From: Flavobacteriaceae bacterium
GTDB lineage: Bacteria; Bacteroidota; Bacteroidia; Flavobacteriales; Flavobacteriaceae
Direction: 5' to 3'
NCBI GenBank assembly: GCA_018608765.1
Contig: JABAYY010000097.1
Coordinates: forward strand, 1 to 64,000
DNA: 64,000 bases
Under the pieces are notes generated by a model, which was given only the letters and a program-made list of their open reading frames with translations, did not search any database and was not told where the DNA came from. Positions 29,970-39,894 of this stretch are shown piece by piece. The stretch's first letter is position 1. Each line of letters starts with the position of its first letter. The position numbers were made by a program, and so were the translations under genes.

Positions 29970-31124
29970 ATGGAGTATTTCTCATCAAACTTCAAACTTG
30001 GTATTTTAGGTGGCGGTCAGCTCGGGAAAATGTTACTTTACACAACTCGAAAATTTGACATTCATACCTGTGTTTTAGACCCCAGTCCAGAAGCCCCAAG
30101 CAAACTTGCCTGTAATGAATTCTTTCAAGGAGATTTGATGGATTATGACACTGTTTATAATTTCGGTAAAAAAGTAAATACCCTCACCATCGAGATTGAA
30201 AATGTCAATGTGGATGCCCTCAAAGCACTTGAAAAAGAAGGAGTAAATGTATTTCCTTCTTCAAAAACATTAGAAACCATTCAGAATAAAGCAAAACAAA
30301 AATTGTTTTATATCGATCATAATTTACCAACAGCCCCTTTTAAAAGGTTTGCTTACACCGATGAAATATATACCGCTATTGAACACAGCAGTATTGAATT
30401 TCCTTTTGTATGGAAAAGTGCTCAGTTTGGTTATGACGGAACTGGCGTAAAAATTGTGCGCTCCGTTGCTGATTTGAAAAATTTACCAAATGTAGAGTGT
30501 ATTACTGAAGATCTAGTTCCTTTTAAAAGCGAACTAGCGGTGATTGTCTCTAGGAATGAAAAAGGAGACGTGAAAATCTATCCCGTTGTCGAAATGGAAT
30601 TTCATCCAGAAGCGAACCAAGTAGAATATGTATTATGCCCCGCTAGAATTTCTAAAGAAATTGCAACCAAAGCTGAATTAATTGCCCTAAAAACATCCGC
30701 AGCATTTGAGCATGTGGGACTTCTGGCGGTTGAATTATTTCTAACTCAGGACGATGAAATTCTGATCAATGAAGTGGCCCCTAGACCACATAATTCTGGA
30801 CATCAAACGATAGAAGCTAGCTACACCTCCCAATTCGAGCAACATATTAGAGCGATTTTAGGATTGCCAATGGGCAGCACTGAAAACAAACTAAGCGGTG
30901 TGATGGTCAATTTAGTCGGTTCTGAAGATTATACAGGAGAAGTTGTTTACCAAAACATAGAGAAATTAATGGAAATGGATGGCGTGACACCACACATCTA
31001 TGGCAAAAAAGAAACACGTCCCTTTCGAAAAATGGGACATGTAACTATCGTTCATTCGAATATTGATACTGCACGAACAATAGCACAAAAAGTGAAACAG
31101 TCAATCAAAGTAATAAGTAAATAA
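29970..31124 (+). CDS. purK: 5-(carboxyamino)imidazole ribonucleotide synthase
   Basis: 'KLGILGGGQLGKML', ATP-grasp 'NEVAPRPHNSGHQTIEASYTSQFEQHIRAILGLP'. Confidence 0.96.
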   Translation: MEYFSSNFKLGILGGGQLGKMLLYTTRKFDIHTCVLDPSPEAPSKLACNEFFQGDLMDYDTVYNFGKKVNTLTIEIENVNVDALKALEKEGVNVFPSSKTLETIQNKAKQKLFYIDHNLPTAPFKRFAYTDEIYTAIEHSSIEFPFVWKSAQFGYDGTGVKIVRSVADLKNLPNVECITEDLVPFKSELAVIVSRNEKGDVKIYPVVEMEFHPEANQVEYVLCPARISKEIATKAELIALKTSAAFEHVGLLAVELFLTQDDEILINEVAPRPHNSGHQTIEASYTSQFEQHIRAILGLPMGSTENKLSGVMVNLVGSEDYTGEVVYQNIEKLMEMDGVTPHIYGKKETRPFRKMGHVTIVHSNIDTARTIAQKVKQSIKVISK

Positions 31125-31125
31125 T

Positions 31126-31611
31126 ATGGCACAAGTAGGAATCATTATGGGAAGCGACAGCGACATGCCTGTCATGAAAGAAGCAATAGCAATTCTAGAA
31201 GGATTTGATATCCAATTTGAAGTGGACATCGTATCTGCACACCGAACCCCTGAAAAGTTATTTGACTATGGATCAAAAGCGCATCAGCGTGGTTTGAAGG
31301 TCATCATTGCCGGCGCTGGAGGCGCTGCACATTTACCTGGAATGATCGCCTCTTTAAGTCCTTTACCCGTGATTGGTGTTCCTGTAAAATCTAGCAACTC
31401 AATTGATGGATGGGACTCTATCTTATCCATATTACAAATGCCAGGAGGAGTTCCTGTAGCAACTGTTGCTTTAAATGGTGCTAAAAACGCTGGCATTTTA
31501 GCTGCACAAATCATTGGAGCATCTGACAGCTGTGTTTTAGATAAAATATTAATTTACAAGGAAGGCTTGAAAGCTAAAGTCCTTGAAGCATCAAAGAACA
31601 TTAACTCCTAA
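31126..31611 (+). CDS. purE: 5-(carboxyamino)imidazole ribonucleotide mutase
   Basis: 'VGIIMGSDSDMPVMKEA', 'VSAHRTPEKLFDY', 'AGAGGAAHLPGMIAS'. Confidence 0.97.
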   Translation: MAQVGIIMGSDSDMPVMKEAIAILEGFDIQFEVDIVSAHRTPEKLFDYGSKAHQRGLKVIIAGAGGAAHLPGMIASLSPLPVIGVPVKSSNSIDGWDSILSILQMPGGVPVATVALNGAKNAGILAAQIIGASDSCVLDKILIYKEGLKAKVLEASKNINS

Positions 31612-31630
31612 GTTTCCCTAAACAGTCCAA

Positions 31631-33661
31631 ATGAATATACTCGATACGCGTTTTGAAACGCCTTTCAATACCGCTCCATTTTCAAAAATAAAAACAGATG
31701 CTTTTTTACCTGCATTTAGAAAAGCGATTGAAAGTGCCAAAAATGAAATTAATCAGATTGTTGAAAATAAAGCAATACCTTCATTTGAAAACACAATTGA
31801 AGCCTTAGATTACACAGGAGAGCAACTCGATCGAATTTCGAGTATATTTTTTAATTTGAATGCAGCTGAAACGAACGAAGAAATTCAAAAAACAGCCCAA
31901 GAAGTATCTCCATTATTAACTGAATTTTCAAATGATGTAGCTTTAAATACAGCTCTCTTTGAACGAGTTAAATCCGTTTACAACACAAAAGAATCGCTGT
32001 CATTAACCGAAGAGCAAAAAACACTTTTAGATAAGAAATACAAAGGATTTTCGAGAAATGGTGCCAACCTTAGTAACGATCAAAAAGAAGTGTTACGCAG
32101 CATTGATAAAGAGCAAAGTCAACTTAAACTTACCTTTGGAGAAAATATTTTAGCAGAGACCAACCGCTACGAACTTCTGATTTCAGAGCTGTCAGATTTA
32201 GACGGACTTCCAGAAGGTGCCATTGAAGCAGCCAAACAATTAGCGGAAGAAAAAGACAAAAAAGGATGGTTAATCACACTTGACAATCCGAGCTACATCC
32301 CTTTTATGACCTATGCAAAAAACAGAGTGTTACGAAAAGAATTGGCACTCGCATTTGGACAAAAAGGTTTTAAAAATGACAACTTAGATAACCAAGAAAT
32401 CGTTTTGAAAATAGCGCAATTACGCTACCAGAGAGCACAGCTTCTGGGGTATCTAACACATGCACATTTTGTGTTAGAAGAACGAATGGCTAAAACACCT
32501 GAAACCGTGGGTTATTTCTTAGAAGATCTTTTAGAAAAAGCACAGCCAGCAGCCAAAAAGGAGTTTGAAGAACTGGAGAGTTTCGCTAAAGAACTAGACG
32601 GCATTGATCGTCTGGAAAAATGGGACAGTGCCTATTACTCTGAAAAATTGAAACAAAAACGCTTCAATTTTGATGATGAACAATTGAAACCTTACTTCAA
32701 ATTAGAAAACGTAATTGAAGGGGCTTTTGAAGTCGCACAAAAATTATTTGGATTGCAGTTTATCCAAACAGATGTTGTTGAAACCTATCACAAAGAGGTG
32801 ATGACTTACAAAGTAGAGGATTCTAAACAAAATTTAGTAGCCATTTTTTATGCTGATTTTTTTCCAAGAGCAGGCAAACGCAATGGCGCTTGGATGACCT
32901 CTTTTAAATCTCAGTATGTAAAAGATTCTGTAAACGAAAGACCACACGTGTCCATCGTTTGTAATTTTACAAAACCGACAGCAACAAAACCGTCTTTATT
33001 GACATTTAACGAAGTTACCACACTTTTTCATGAATTTGGACACGCACTTCATGGGATGTTAGCAGACACCGTATATCCTAGTTTATCGGGTACTAGTGTG
33101 GCCTGGGACTTTGTAGAATTACCAAGTCAAATCATGGAAAATTGGTGCTATGAAAAAGAAGCGCTGGCTCTCTTCGCTAAGCATTATGAAACTGGGGACA
33201 GCATTCCAATGGAGCTTTTTGACAAAATAAAAGCAGCCTCTACATTTCAACAAGGAATGCAAACTCTTAGACAGTTGAGTTTTGGCTTGCTAGACATGAG
33301 CTGGCATGGAATTGATCCAACCGAAATAACAAATGTAAAGCAGCACGAAAGCGCTGCATTCTTAGAGACACAGTTGTTTCCAGACGTGGCAGAAAATTGC
33401 ATGTCAACTGCTTTTGCACACATATTTCAAGGAGGCTATTCTTCAGGGTACTACAGCTATAAATGGGCCGAAGTTTTAGATGCAGATGCCTTTGAATATT
33501 TTAAAGAAAATGATCTTTTTGATCCAAAAATCGCAGCAGCTTTCAAAACTCATGTATTAAGCAAAGGCGGCACGGAAGATCCTTTGGAATTGTATGTTAA
33601 ATTTCGAGGACAAAAACCAAAAGTGGAAGCCTTACTAAAACGATCCGGTCTTTTGAACTAA
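31631..33661 (+). CDS. M3 family metallopeptidase (peptidyl-dipeptidase Dcp type)
   Basis: HEXXH motif 'LFHEFGHALHGML', 'FVELPSQIMENW', 'FAHIFQGGYSSGYYSYKWAEVLDADAFEYF'. Confidence 0.93.
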   Translation: MNILDTRFETPFNTAPFSKIKTDAFLPAFRKAIESAKNEINQIVENKAIPSFENTIEALDYTGEQLDRISSIFFNLNAAETNEEIQKTAQEVSPLLTEFSNDVALNTALFERVKSVYNTKESLSLTEEQKTLLDKKYKGFSRNGANLSNDQKEVLRSIDKEQSQLKLTFGENILAETNRYELLISELSDLDGLPEGAIEAAKQLAEEKDKKGWLITLDNPSYIPFMTYAKNRVLRKELALAFGQKGFKNDNLDNQEIVLKIAQLRYQRAQLLGYLTHAHFVLEERMAKTPETVGYFLEDLLEKAQPAAKKEFEELESFAKELDGIDRLEKWDSAYYSEKLKQKRFNFDDEQLKPYFKLENVIEGAFEVAQKLFGLQFIQTDVVETYHKEVMTYKVEDSKQNLVAIFYADFFPRAGKRNGAWMTSFKSQYVKDSVNERPHVSIVCNFTKPTATKPSLLTFNEVTTLFHEFGHALHGMLADTVYPSLSGTSVAWDFVELPSQIMENWCYEKEALALFAKHYETGDSIPMELFDKIKAASTFQQGMQTLRQLSFGLLDMSWHGIDPTEITNVKQHESAAFLETQLFPDVAENCMSTAFAHIFQGGYSSGYYSYKWAEVLDADAFEYFKENDLFDPKIAAAFKTHVLSKGGTEDPLELYVKFRGQKPKVEALLKRSGLLN

Positions 33662-34477
33662 AGACAAAATAACCACCAAAATAAGAGCAAAAACTGGAAC
33701 AGCTTCCACCCAAAAAGCAGCGTAATACCGATCCTGTTTTTTCTTGCTTTTAGCCAAAAACACAGCTAATAGAACAGTTGAAAAAATAAGTATTAGAAAC
33801 TTATTTTGACTGAACTGATATTTGAAAAATTCTAACAAAATAGAATCTCCTAACAAAGCATAGCCTATAATCTTAGTATTTCGAATTCCTATTTTTTGTG
33901 GAATGGTTGAAAGGTGAACTTGATCTACATCTAAATCACGAATCTCGAAAGGGAGCATTAAGACAATGACTATAAAAGTGCGTTGTAGCACTAAAATCCA
34001 ATGGTCAGCGACGAGTGTTTGTTGAGATTCTAACACAGGCAATACCACTGTTGTCATCGCCCAAACAATTGCAATAATATAAATTTTAACCCCGCCGATA
34101 GACCTTAGGTTTTTAGGAGTTTTGACTCCCATTGGAATCGCATAAAAAAAGGTAATCAACGCTAAAAACACGAATAGAATTTGACTGCTTTGTTGAAGTT
34201 TAAAAAAAACAGATGCAAATCCTATCAAACTCATAACAGACACCAATTGAATGTATTTTAATTTAGTTGTAAGAGAACGGTAATAAAACTTCGTAAAGCC
34301 AAAATACTTGACAAAATTATAGCCTGTAACAGAAGCACAAAAGGTCGCACTGTAAAAAATCGCAGAAGTATTTAAGTCAAACTCATAGGCTGTTAAAGCA
34401 CAAAAAGAAACCACAGCAAATGCGACATGAATACTGCTATTTATATAAAAATCTAGGAAGCGCTTAAACCGAGTCAT
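33635..34477 (-). CDS. Polytopic membrane protein, UbiA prenyltransferase-like
   Basis: Multi-TM; 'FYAIPMGVKTPKNLRSIGGVKIYIIAIVWAMTTVVLP' and 'LPFEIRDLDVDQVHLSTIPQKIG' resemble UbiA-type proteins. Confidence 0.6.
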   Translation of the reverse strand: MTRFKRFLDFYINSSIHVAFAVVSFCALTAYEFDLNTSAIFYSATFCASVTGYNFVKYFGFTKFYYRSLTTKLKYIQLVSVMSLIGFASVFFKLQQSSQILFVFLALITFFYAIPMGVKTPKNLRSIGGVKIYIIAIVWAMTTVVLPVLESQQTLVADHWILVLQRTFIVIVLMLPFEIRDLDVDQVHLSTIPQKIGIRNTKIIGYALLGDSILLEFFKYQFSQNKFLILIFSTVLLAVFLAKSKKKQDRYYAAFWVEAVPVFALILVVILSLVQKTGSF

Positions 34478-34563
34478 GGGACAAAAATAAGGAAACTGTT
34501 AATAACCCTTTTAATTGTTTAATAACTTTAAACCACTATGAATTAAAACATTATTAAATTCCT

Positions 34564-34571
34564 TAATTTTG
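34564..34571 (+). promoter_or_regulatory. -7 type box TAATTTTG upstream of gcvP
   Basis: Matches TAnnTTTG, 24 nt before ATG at 34596. Confidence 0.5.
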
Positions 34572-34595
34572 TTCTTTATTTATGAATCCTACACG

Positions 34596-37448
34596 ATGAA
34601 AACAGATGTATTTGCCCTAAGGCATATTGGACCAAGAGAAGCACACTGCAATGAAATGCTACAGCTTGTTGGGTCAAATTCTATTGAAGAATTAATCAGT
34701 GAAACCGTCCCTGATAACATTCGACTCCAGTCGCCCCTAAACTTAGATGCGCCTTTAAGTGAACAAGAATATCTTGAACACATTCATCAGCTCGCCTCAA
34801 AAAATAAGGTTTATAAATCTTTTATTGGAATGGGCTACCATCCTTCCAATCTCCCAGCAGTTATTCAACGAAATATTTTAGAAAACCCAGGTTGGTACAC
34901 AGCTTACACACCCTACCAAGCTGAAATTGCTCAAGGCCGTTTGGAAGCATTGCTCAATTATCAAACCATGATAACGGACTTGACAGGTATGGAACTTGCC
35001 AATGCCTCATTATTAGATGAAAGTACTGCTGCTGCTGAAGCGATGGCACTACTATTTGCAGTACGTCCAAAAACGCAAGCAAAAGCAGGCACCGTAAAGT
35101 TTTTTGTTTCGAATGAAGTTCTACCACAAACACTCTCCGTCCTGAAAACACGCGCAACTCCGATTGGAATTGAATTGGTGTTAGGAGCTGTTGACGATTT
35201 TGATTTTTCAACCGAGTTTTTTGGCGCACTGCTTCAATACCCAGGAAAATCAGGCGTTATTATAGATTTAGAATGCTTTATTTCTAAAGCAAATCAAAAC
35301 GAAATAAAAGTAGCTGTTGCAGCTGATATCCTTAGCTTGGTTTCTTTAGAAGCACCTGGAAAATTGGGCGCTGATGTGGTGGTTGGTACCACCCAACGTT
35401 TCGGAATCCCTATGGGTTATGGCGGACCACATGCAGCCTATTTTGCAACAAAAGAAGCATACAAACGATTTATTCCTGGAAGAATTATTGGGGTCACCAA
35501 AGACATGGATGGCAACCGCGCTTTGCGAATGGCGCTACAGACACGTGAACAGCACATCAAAAGAGATCGGGCAACATCCAACATTTGTACCGCACAAGTA
35601 TTGCTTGCAGTCATGGCAGGAATGTATGCTGTATATCATGGCCCAAAAGGCTTAAAATATATTGCCAATAAAGTTCATTCTACTACTGTCACCTTAGCGA
35701 ATGCTTTGGAAGGTTTAGGGTTCGAATTGGTACATAAATCCTTTTTTGACACCATCCAAGTTAGCGTTCCTGAGAATTCTGATCTCAGAGTCAAAGCAGA
35801 ACAAAACGAAGTTAATTTTTATTATTCAGATGCAACAACCGTTTCTATCTCCATAAATGAAACTTCAACACTCTCAGACCTTAACTTGATTGTATCCATT
35901 TTTGCAGAGGTTTATAACAAAGAAGCAATCCAACTTCAATCACTGAGCTCAAACACAAGAATCCCAGAAACTGCACAACGTGGTTCTGAATTTATGACCA
36001 ATGTAATTTTCAACAGTCACCATTCAGAAACGGAATTGATGCGTTACATAAAACGTTTGGAACGTAAAGATTTATCCTTAAATTTCTCTATGATTTCATT
36101 GGGTTCTTGCACAATGAAACTCAATGCTGCCGTAGAAATGCTGCCTTTAAGCTGGCCAAATTGGGGTAATATTCATCCGTTTGCACCCGTGGATCAAGTA
36201 GAGGGCTACAGAACTGTACTCACTAAACTCGAAGAACAGCTCACCGAAATCACTGGATTTTCAGGGACGTCTCTTCAACCAAACTCAGGTGCTCAAGGAG
36301 AATTTGCAGGCCTGATGGTTATAAGAGCCTATCATGAATCTAGAGGAGATACACACCGAAAAATATGCATCATCCCATCGTCTGCACACGGAACCAATCC
36401 TGCAAGTGCTGTAATGGCAGGCATGAAAGTTGTCGTGACAAAATCATCTGAAAATGGAAATATTGATGTTGAAGATTTAAGAGAAAAAGCGACCCTCCAT
36501 AAAGACAATTTAGCAGCCTTAATGGTAACATACCCTTCTACCCATGGAGTGTATGAATCTGCGATTAAAGAAATTACTCAAATCATTCACGATAATGGTG
36601 GACAGGTTTATATGGATGGCGCAAATATGAATGCACAAGTTGGTCTAACAAATCCCGGGAATATTGGTGCAGACGTCTGCCACTTAAATCTACATAAAAC
36701 ATTTGCAATTCCTCATGGTGGTGGTGGCCCTGGAGTTGGTCCTATATGCGTTGCCAAACAATTAACGCCCTTTTTACCTGGAAATCCGTTGATTGAAACC
36801 GGCGGAACAGCCGCTATTAATTCCATATCTGGAGCGCCCTTTGGCTCGTCCTTAGCCTGTTTGATTTCCTATGGCTATATCAAAATGCTAGGAGCCGACG
36901 GATTGACCGATTCTACAAAAATTGCGATCCTAAATGCCAATTATATTAAAGAACGTCTTCAAGGTCATTATAACACACTATACTCTGGAGAACAAGGACG
37001 TGCTGCCCACGAAATGATTATTGACTGTCGCGGTTTTAAAGCCAACGGCATTGAAGTCGTAGATATTGCCAAACGACTTATGGACTTCGGGTTTCATGCG
37101 CCTACGGTTTCCTTTCCAGTTGCTGGTACCATGATGATTGAACCTACAGAAAGTGAAGGCAAAGCAGAGATGGATCGTTTTTGTGATGCTATGATTGCAA
37201 TTAGAAAAGAAATTGAAGTAGCAACCAAAGACCAACCTAATAACCCCCTAAAAAATGCACCGCACACCCAAGAGATGCTCACCAAAGATGTGTGGGAATT
37301 CCCTTATAGCAGAGCCGTTGCCGCATTTCCATTAGAATATATAAAAGAAGATAAATTTTGGCCGTTTGTTCGTCGCGTAGATGACGCGTATGGCGATCGA
37401 AATTTAATATGTACATGTGCTCCAATTGAAGCATATGAAGAAGCTTAA
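34596..37448 (+). CDS. gcvP: Aminomethyl-transferring glycine dehydrogenase (P protein; ORF opens at 34569)
   Basis: 'FALRHIGPREAHCNEML', PLP region 'NLHKTFAIPHGGGGPGVGPICV', full-length single-chain P protein. Confidence 0.97.
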   Translation: MKTDVFALRHIGPREAHCNEMLQLVGSNSIEELISETVPDNIRLQSPLNLDAPLSEQEYLEHIHQLASKNKVYKSFIGMGYHPSNLPAVIQRNILENPGWYTAYTPYQAEIAQGRLEALLNYQTMITDLTGMELANASLLDESTAAAEAMALLFAVRPKTQAKAGTVKFFVSNEVLPQTLSVLKTRATPIGIELVLGAVDDFDFSTEFFGALLQYPGKSGVIIDLECFISKANQNEIKVAVAADILSLVSLEAPGKLGADVVVGTTQRFGIPMGYGGPHAAYFATKEAYKRFIPGRIIGVTKDMDGNRALRMALQTREQHIKRDRATSNICTAQVLLAVMAGMYAVYHGPKGLKYIANKVHSTTVTLANALEGLGFELVHKSFFDTIQVSVPENSDLRVKAEQNEVNFYYSDATTVSISINETSTLSDLNLIVSIFAEVYNKEAIQLQSLSSNTRIPETAQRGSEFMTNVIFNSHHSETELMRYIKRLERKDLSLNFSMISLGSCTMKLNAAVEMLPLSWPNWGNIHPFAPVDQVEGYRTVLTKLEEQLTEITGFSGTSLQPNSGAQGEFAGLMVIRAYHESRGDTHRKICIIPSSAHGTNPASAVMAGMKVVVTKSSENGNIDVEDLREKATLHKDNLAALMVTYPSTHGVYESAIKEITQIIHDNGGQVYMDGANMNAQVGLTNPGNIGADVCHLNLHKTFAIPHGGGGPGVGPICVAKQLTPFLPGNPLIETGGTAAINSISGAPFGSSLACLISYGYIKMLGADGLTDSTKIAILNANYIKERLQGHYNTLYSGEQGRAAHEMIIDCRGFKANGIEVVDIAKRLMDFGFHAPTVSFPVAGTMMIEPTESEGKAEMDRFCDAMIAIRKEIEVATKDQPNNPLKNAPHTQEMLTKDVWEFPYSRAVAAFPLEYIKEDKFWPFVRRVDDAYGDRNLICTCAPIEAYEEA

Positions 37449-37458
37449 TACACACACT

Positions 37459-38517
37459 ATGAATATCAAAATTACAGGAGTCGGGAGTTACATTCCAAAA
37501 ATAGTACAGAAAAATGAAGCCTTTAAAGACCATTCATTTTTAAATATTGATGGATCTGAAATCCCATCCTCTAATGAGGTGATTGTAGAAAAATTTAAAG
37601 CCATCACAGGCATTTCCGAACGCCGTTATGCAGAAAACCATCTGACAGCTTCTGACCTTGGAGCATTAGCCGCCGAAAAGGCGATTGCAGATGCTGGAAT
37701 CGATGCTGAAACTTTAGATTACATCATTCTTGCACATAACTTTGGAGATGTCAAATCGGGTTCTGTTCAAAGTGATATTTTACCATGTTTGGCAGCACGT
37801 GTCAAAAACAGTTTAAAAATAAAAAACCCAAAGTGTGTAGCTTATGACATTCTTTTTGGATGTCCAGGTTGGGTTGAAGGCGTCATTCAGGCACAAGCTT
37901 TTATCAAAGCTGGGATGGCCAAAAGATGTTTAGTGATTGGAGCTGAAACACTCTCGAGAGTGGTCGATCCACACGACAGAGACTCTATGATTTACTCGGA
38001 TGGTGCAGGAGCCACCATTATTGAAACAACAGATGATGATGGCGGAATATTATCCCATGAATCAGCTTCTTACACTCTTGACGAAGTCTATCATTTATTT
38101 TTTGGGTGTTCAAATAACAAATCCTCTGAAGAAGACACACGTTACATAAAAATGTATGGACGTAAAATTTATGAATTCGCTTTATCAAATGTCCCTGCTG
38201 CAATGAAAACATGTTTGGACAATAGTGGAATGGATATCAAGGATGTGAAAAAAATATTGATTCATCAAGCAAATGAAAAAATGGACGAGGCGATTGTAAA
38301 GCGTTTTTATAGACTTTACAAAACACCTGTTCCTGAGGGCATCATGCCAATGAGTATTCATGAATTAGGCAATAGTTCAGTAGCAACCGTACCTACTTTA
38401 CTTGACCTCATCAAAAGTGGGCATATGGAAGATCACGAAATTAATAAAGGAGATATTGTTATATTTGCTAGCGTTGGTGCAGGAATGCACATCAATGCTA
38501 TCACCTATAAATACTAA
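37459..38517 (+). CDS. 3-oxoacyl-ACP synthase III (FabH-like) family protein (ORF opens at 37417)
   Basis: Cys in 'ILFGCPGWVEG', His in 'LIHQANEKM', Asn in 'ELGNSSVATVP'; C-terminal 'FASVGAGMHINAITYKY'. Confidence 0.88.
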   Translation: MNIKITGVGSYIPKIVQKNEAFKDHSFLNIDGSEIPSSNEVIVEKFKAITGISERRYAENHLTASDLGALAAEKAIADAGIDAETLDYIILAHNFGDVKSGSVQSDILPCLAARVKNSLKIKNPKCVAYDILFGCPGWVEGVIQAQAFIKAGMAKRCLVIGAETLSRVVDPHDRDSMIYSDGAGATIIETTDDDGGILSHESASYTLDEVYHLFFGCSNNKSSEEDTRYIKMYGRKIYEFALSNVPAAMKTCLDNSGMDIKDVKKILIHQANEKMDEAIVKRFYRLYKTPVPEGIMPMSIHELGNSSVATVPTLLDLIKSGHMEDHEINKGDIVIFASVGAGMHINAITYKY

Positions 38518-38518
38518 T

Positions 38519-39040
38519 ATGTACGCTACTCATTTTCCTAAGAAACGTTACAAGAACACGCTAGAATTTCTTAAGCGACACATAGCACCTTCAGAAACCA
38601 TTTTAGATTTAGGCGTTGAAAACCCTTTTTCAGAACTTCTAAAAACAGAAGGCTACTCTGTGAGCAACACATCTGGGGAAGATTTGGATGTCAATACGAG
38701 TGGTCTGGAAACTGATACTTCTGATGTGGTGACCGCCTTTGAAATTTTTGAACATTTGTTATCTCCCTTTACAGTTTTAAAAAATATCAAGTCTAAAAAA
38801 TTAGTGGCTAGTATTCCACTAAGATTGTGGTTTGCATCTGCCTACAGAAGTAAAACTGATATGAGAGACCGGCATTTTCACGAGTTTGAATCTTGGCAGT
38901 TTGATTGGTTACTAGAAAAAACGGGGTGGAAAATTATTGCTAGTGAAAAGTGGACAAATCCTACCAAAAAAATTGGCTTTCGGCCTTTACTCCGTTGGTT
39001 TACCCCAAGATATTATATTGTTTACGCCGAAAGAATTTGA
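38519..39040 (+). CDS. Class I SAM-dependent methyltransferase-like protein (ORF opens at 38402)
   Basis: 'ETILDLGVENPFSELL', 'DVVTAFEIFEHLLSP'. Confidence 0.7.
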   Translation: MYATHFPKKRYKNTLEFLKRHIAPSETILDLGVENPFSELLKTEGYSVSNTSGEDLDVNTSGLETDTSDVVTAFEIFEHLLSPFTVLKNIKSKKLVASIPLRLWFASAYRSKTDMRDRHFHEFESWQFDWLLEKTGWKIIASEKWTNPTKKIGFRPLLRWFTPRYYIVYAERI

Positions 39041-39894
39041 AGTTTTATATTGTCATACCTGCCCATAATGAAGAAGTCTTCATTGAACTCACACTTCAGT
39101 CGTTAATAAATCAATCTTTATCCCCTAGCAAAGTTGTAGTAGTAGACGATAATTCTACGGACACAACAGCATCCATCGTCACAAACTTATCCAAACAACA
39201 TCCATGGATTTCGTTAGTTTCAAATACCTCCTCCGAGGCACACTTGCCAGGTGGAAAAATTATCAATGCTTTTTATAAAGGGTTTAATTCTTTAGATTCA
39301 GAATACGATATCATTTGTAAATATGATGCAGATGTGATATTCCCTGAGAATTATTTAGAAACCCTCGCAAAACATTACCAAAACAATCCACATCTTGGCA
39401 TGGTTGCAGGGCATTGTTTTATAGAACAACATGGAAGTTGGGTATTGGAAGACCTAACCTCCAAAGATCACATTCGAGGGGGGTTGAAAGCCTACAGAAA
39501 AGATTGTTTTTTAGAAATTGGAGGTCTCAAAACATCAATGGGATGGGATACTATTGACGAGTTGCTAGCTCTGTACTACGGATGGGAATTTAAAACTGAT
39601 GATTCATTGCATGTAAAGCACCTCAAACCAACGGGTGCAAATTATAATAAGGGGGCTAAACATTTACAGGGAACTGCTTTGTATAAAATGCGCTATGGAA
39701 TTACTTTAGCATTTTTATCAGCCTTAAAGTTAGCTTACAAAAAACAACGTATATCTCTTTTTTGGGATTATATGACAGGCTATATCAAAGCATCTAGACA
39801 AACTGAGCCCTTTCTTATAACAGAAGACCAAGGAATATTTGTAAGAACTTACCGTTGGAAAAATATCAAACGGAAATTCAGGCTTCGACGTTAA
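39037..39894 (+). CDS. Glycosyltransferase family 2 (probable TTG start; ORF opens at 38950)
   Basis: 'LKFYIVIPAHNEEVFIELTLQSLINQSLSPSKVVVVDDNSTDTTASIV', 'KYDADVIFPENYLE'. TTG overlaps the TGA stop of the methyltransferase (TTGA). Confidence 0.85.
   Translation: MKFYIVIPAHNEEVFIELTLQSLINQSLSPSKVVVVDDNSTDTTASIVTNLSKQHPWISLVSNTSSEAHLPGGKIINAFYKGFNSLDSEYDIICKYDADVIFPENYLETLAKHYQNNPHLGMVAGHCFIEQHGSWVLEDLTSKDHIRGGLKAYRKDCFLEIGGLKTSMGWDTIDELLALYYGWEFKTDDSLHVKHLKPTGANYNKGAKHLQGTALYKMRYGITLAFLSALKLAYKKQRISLFWDYMTGYIKASRQTEPFLITEDQGIFVRTYRWKNIKRKFRLRR

Noticed and set aside
34954-35655. Alternative-frame ORFs within gcvP
   Set aside because: Entirely contained within the well-supported gcvP reading frame, with no recognisable domains. 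The same applies to 34589-34783, 36978-37235, 37094-37285 and 37279-37533.
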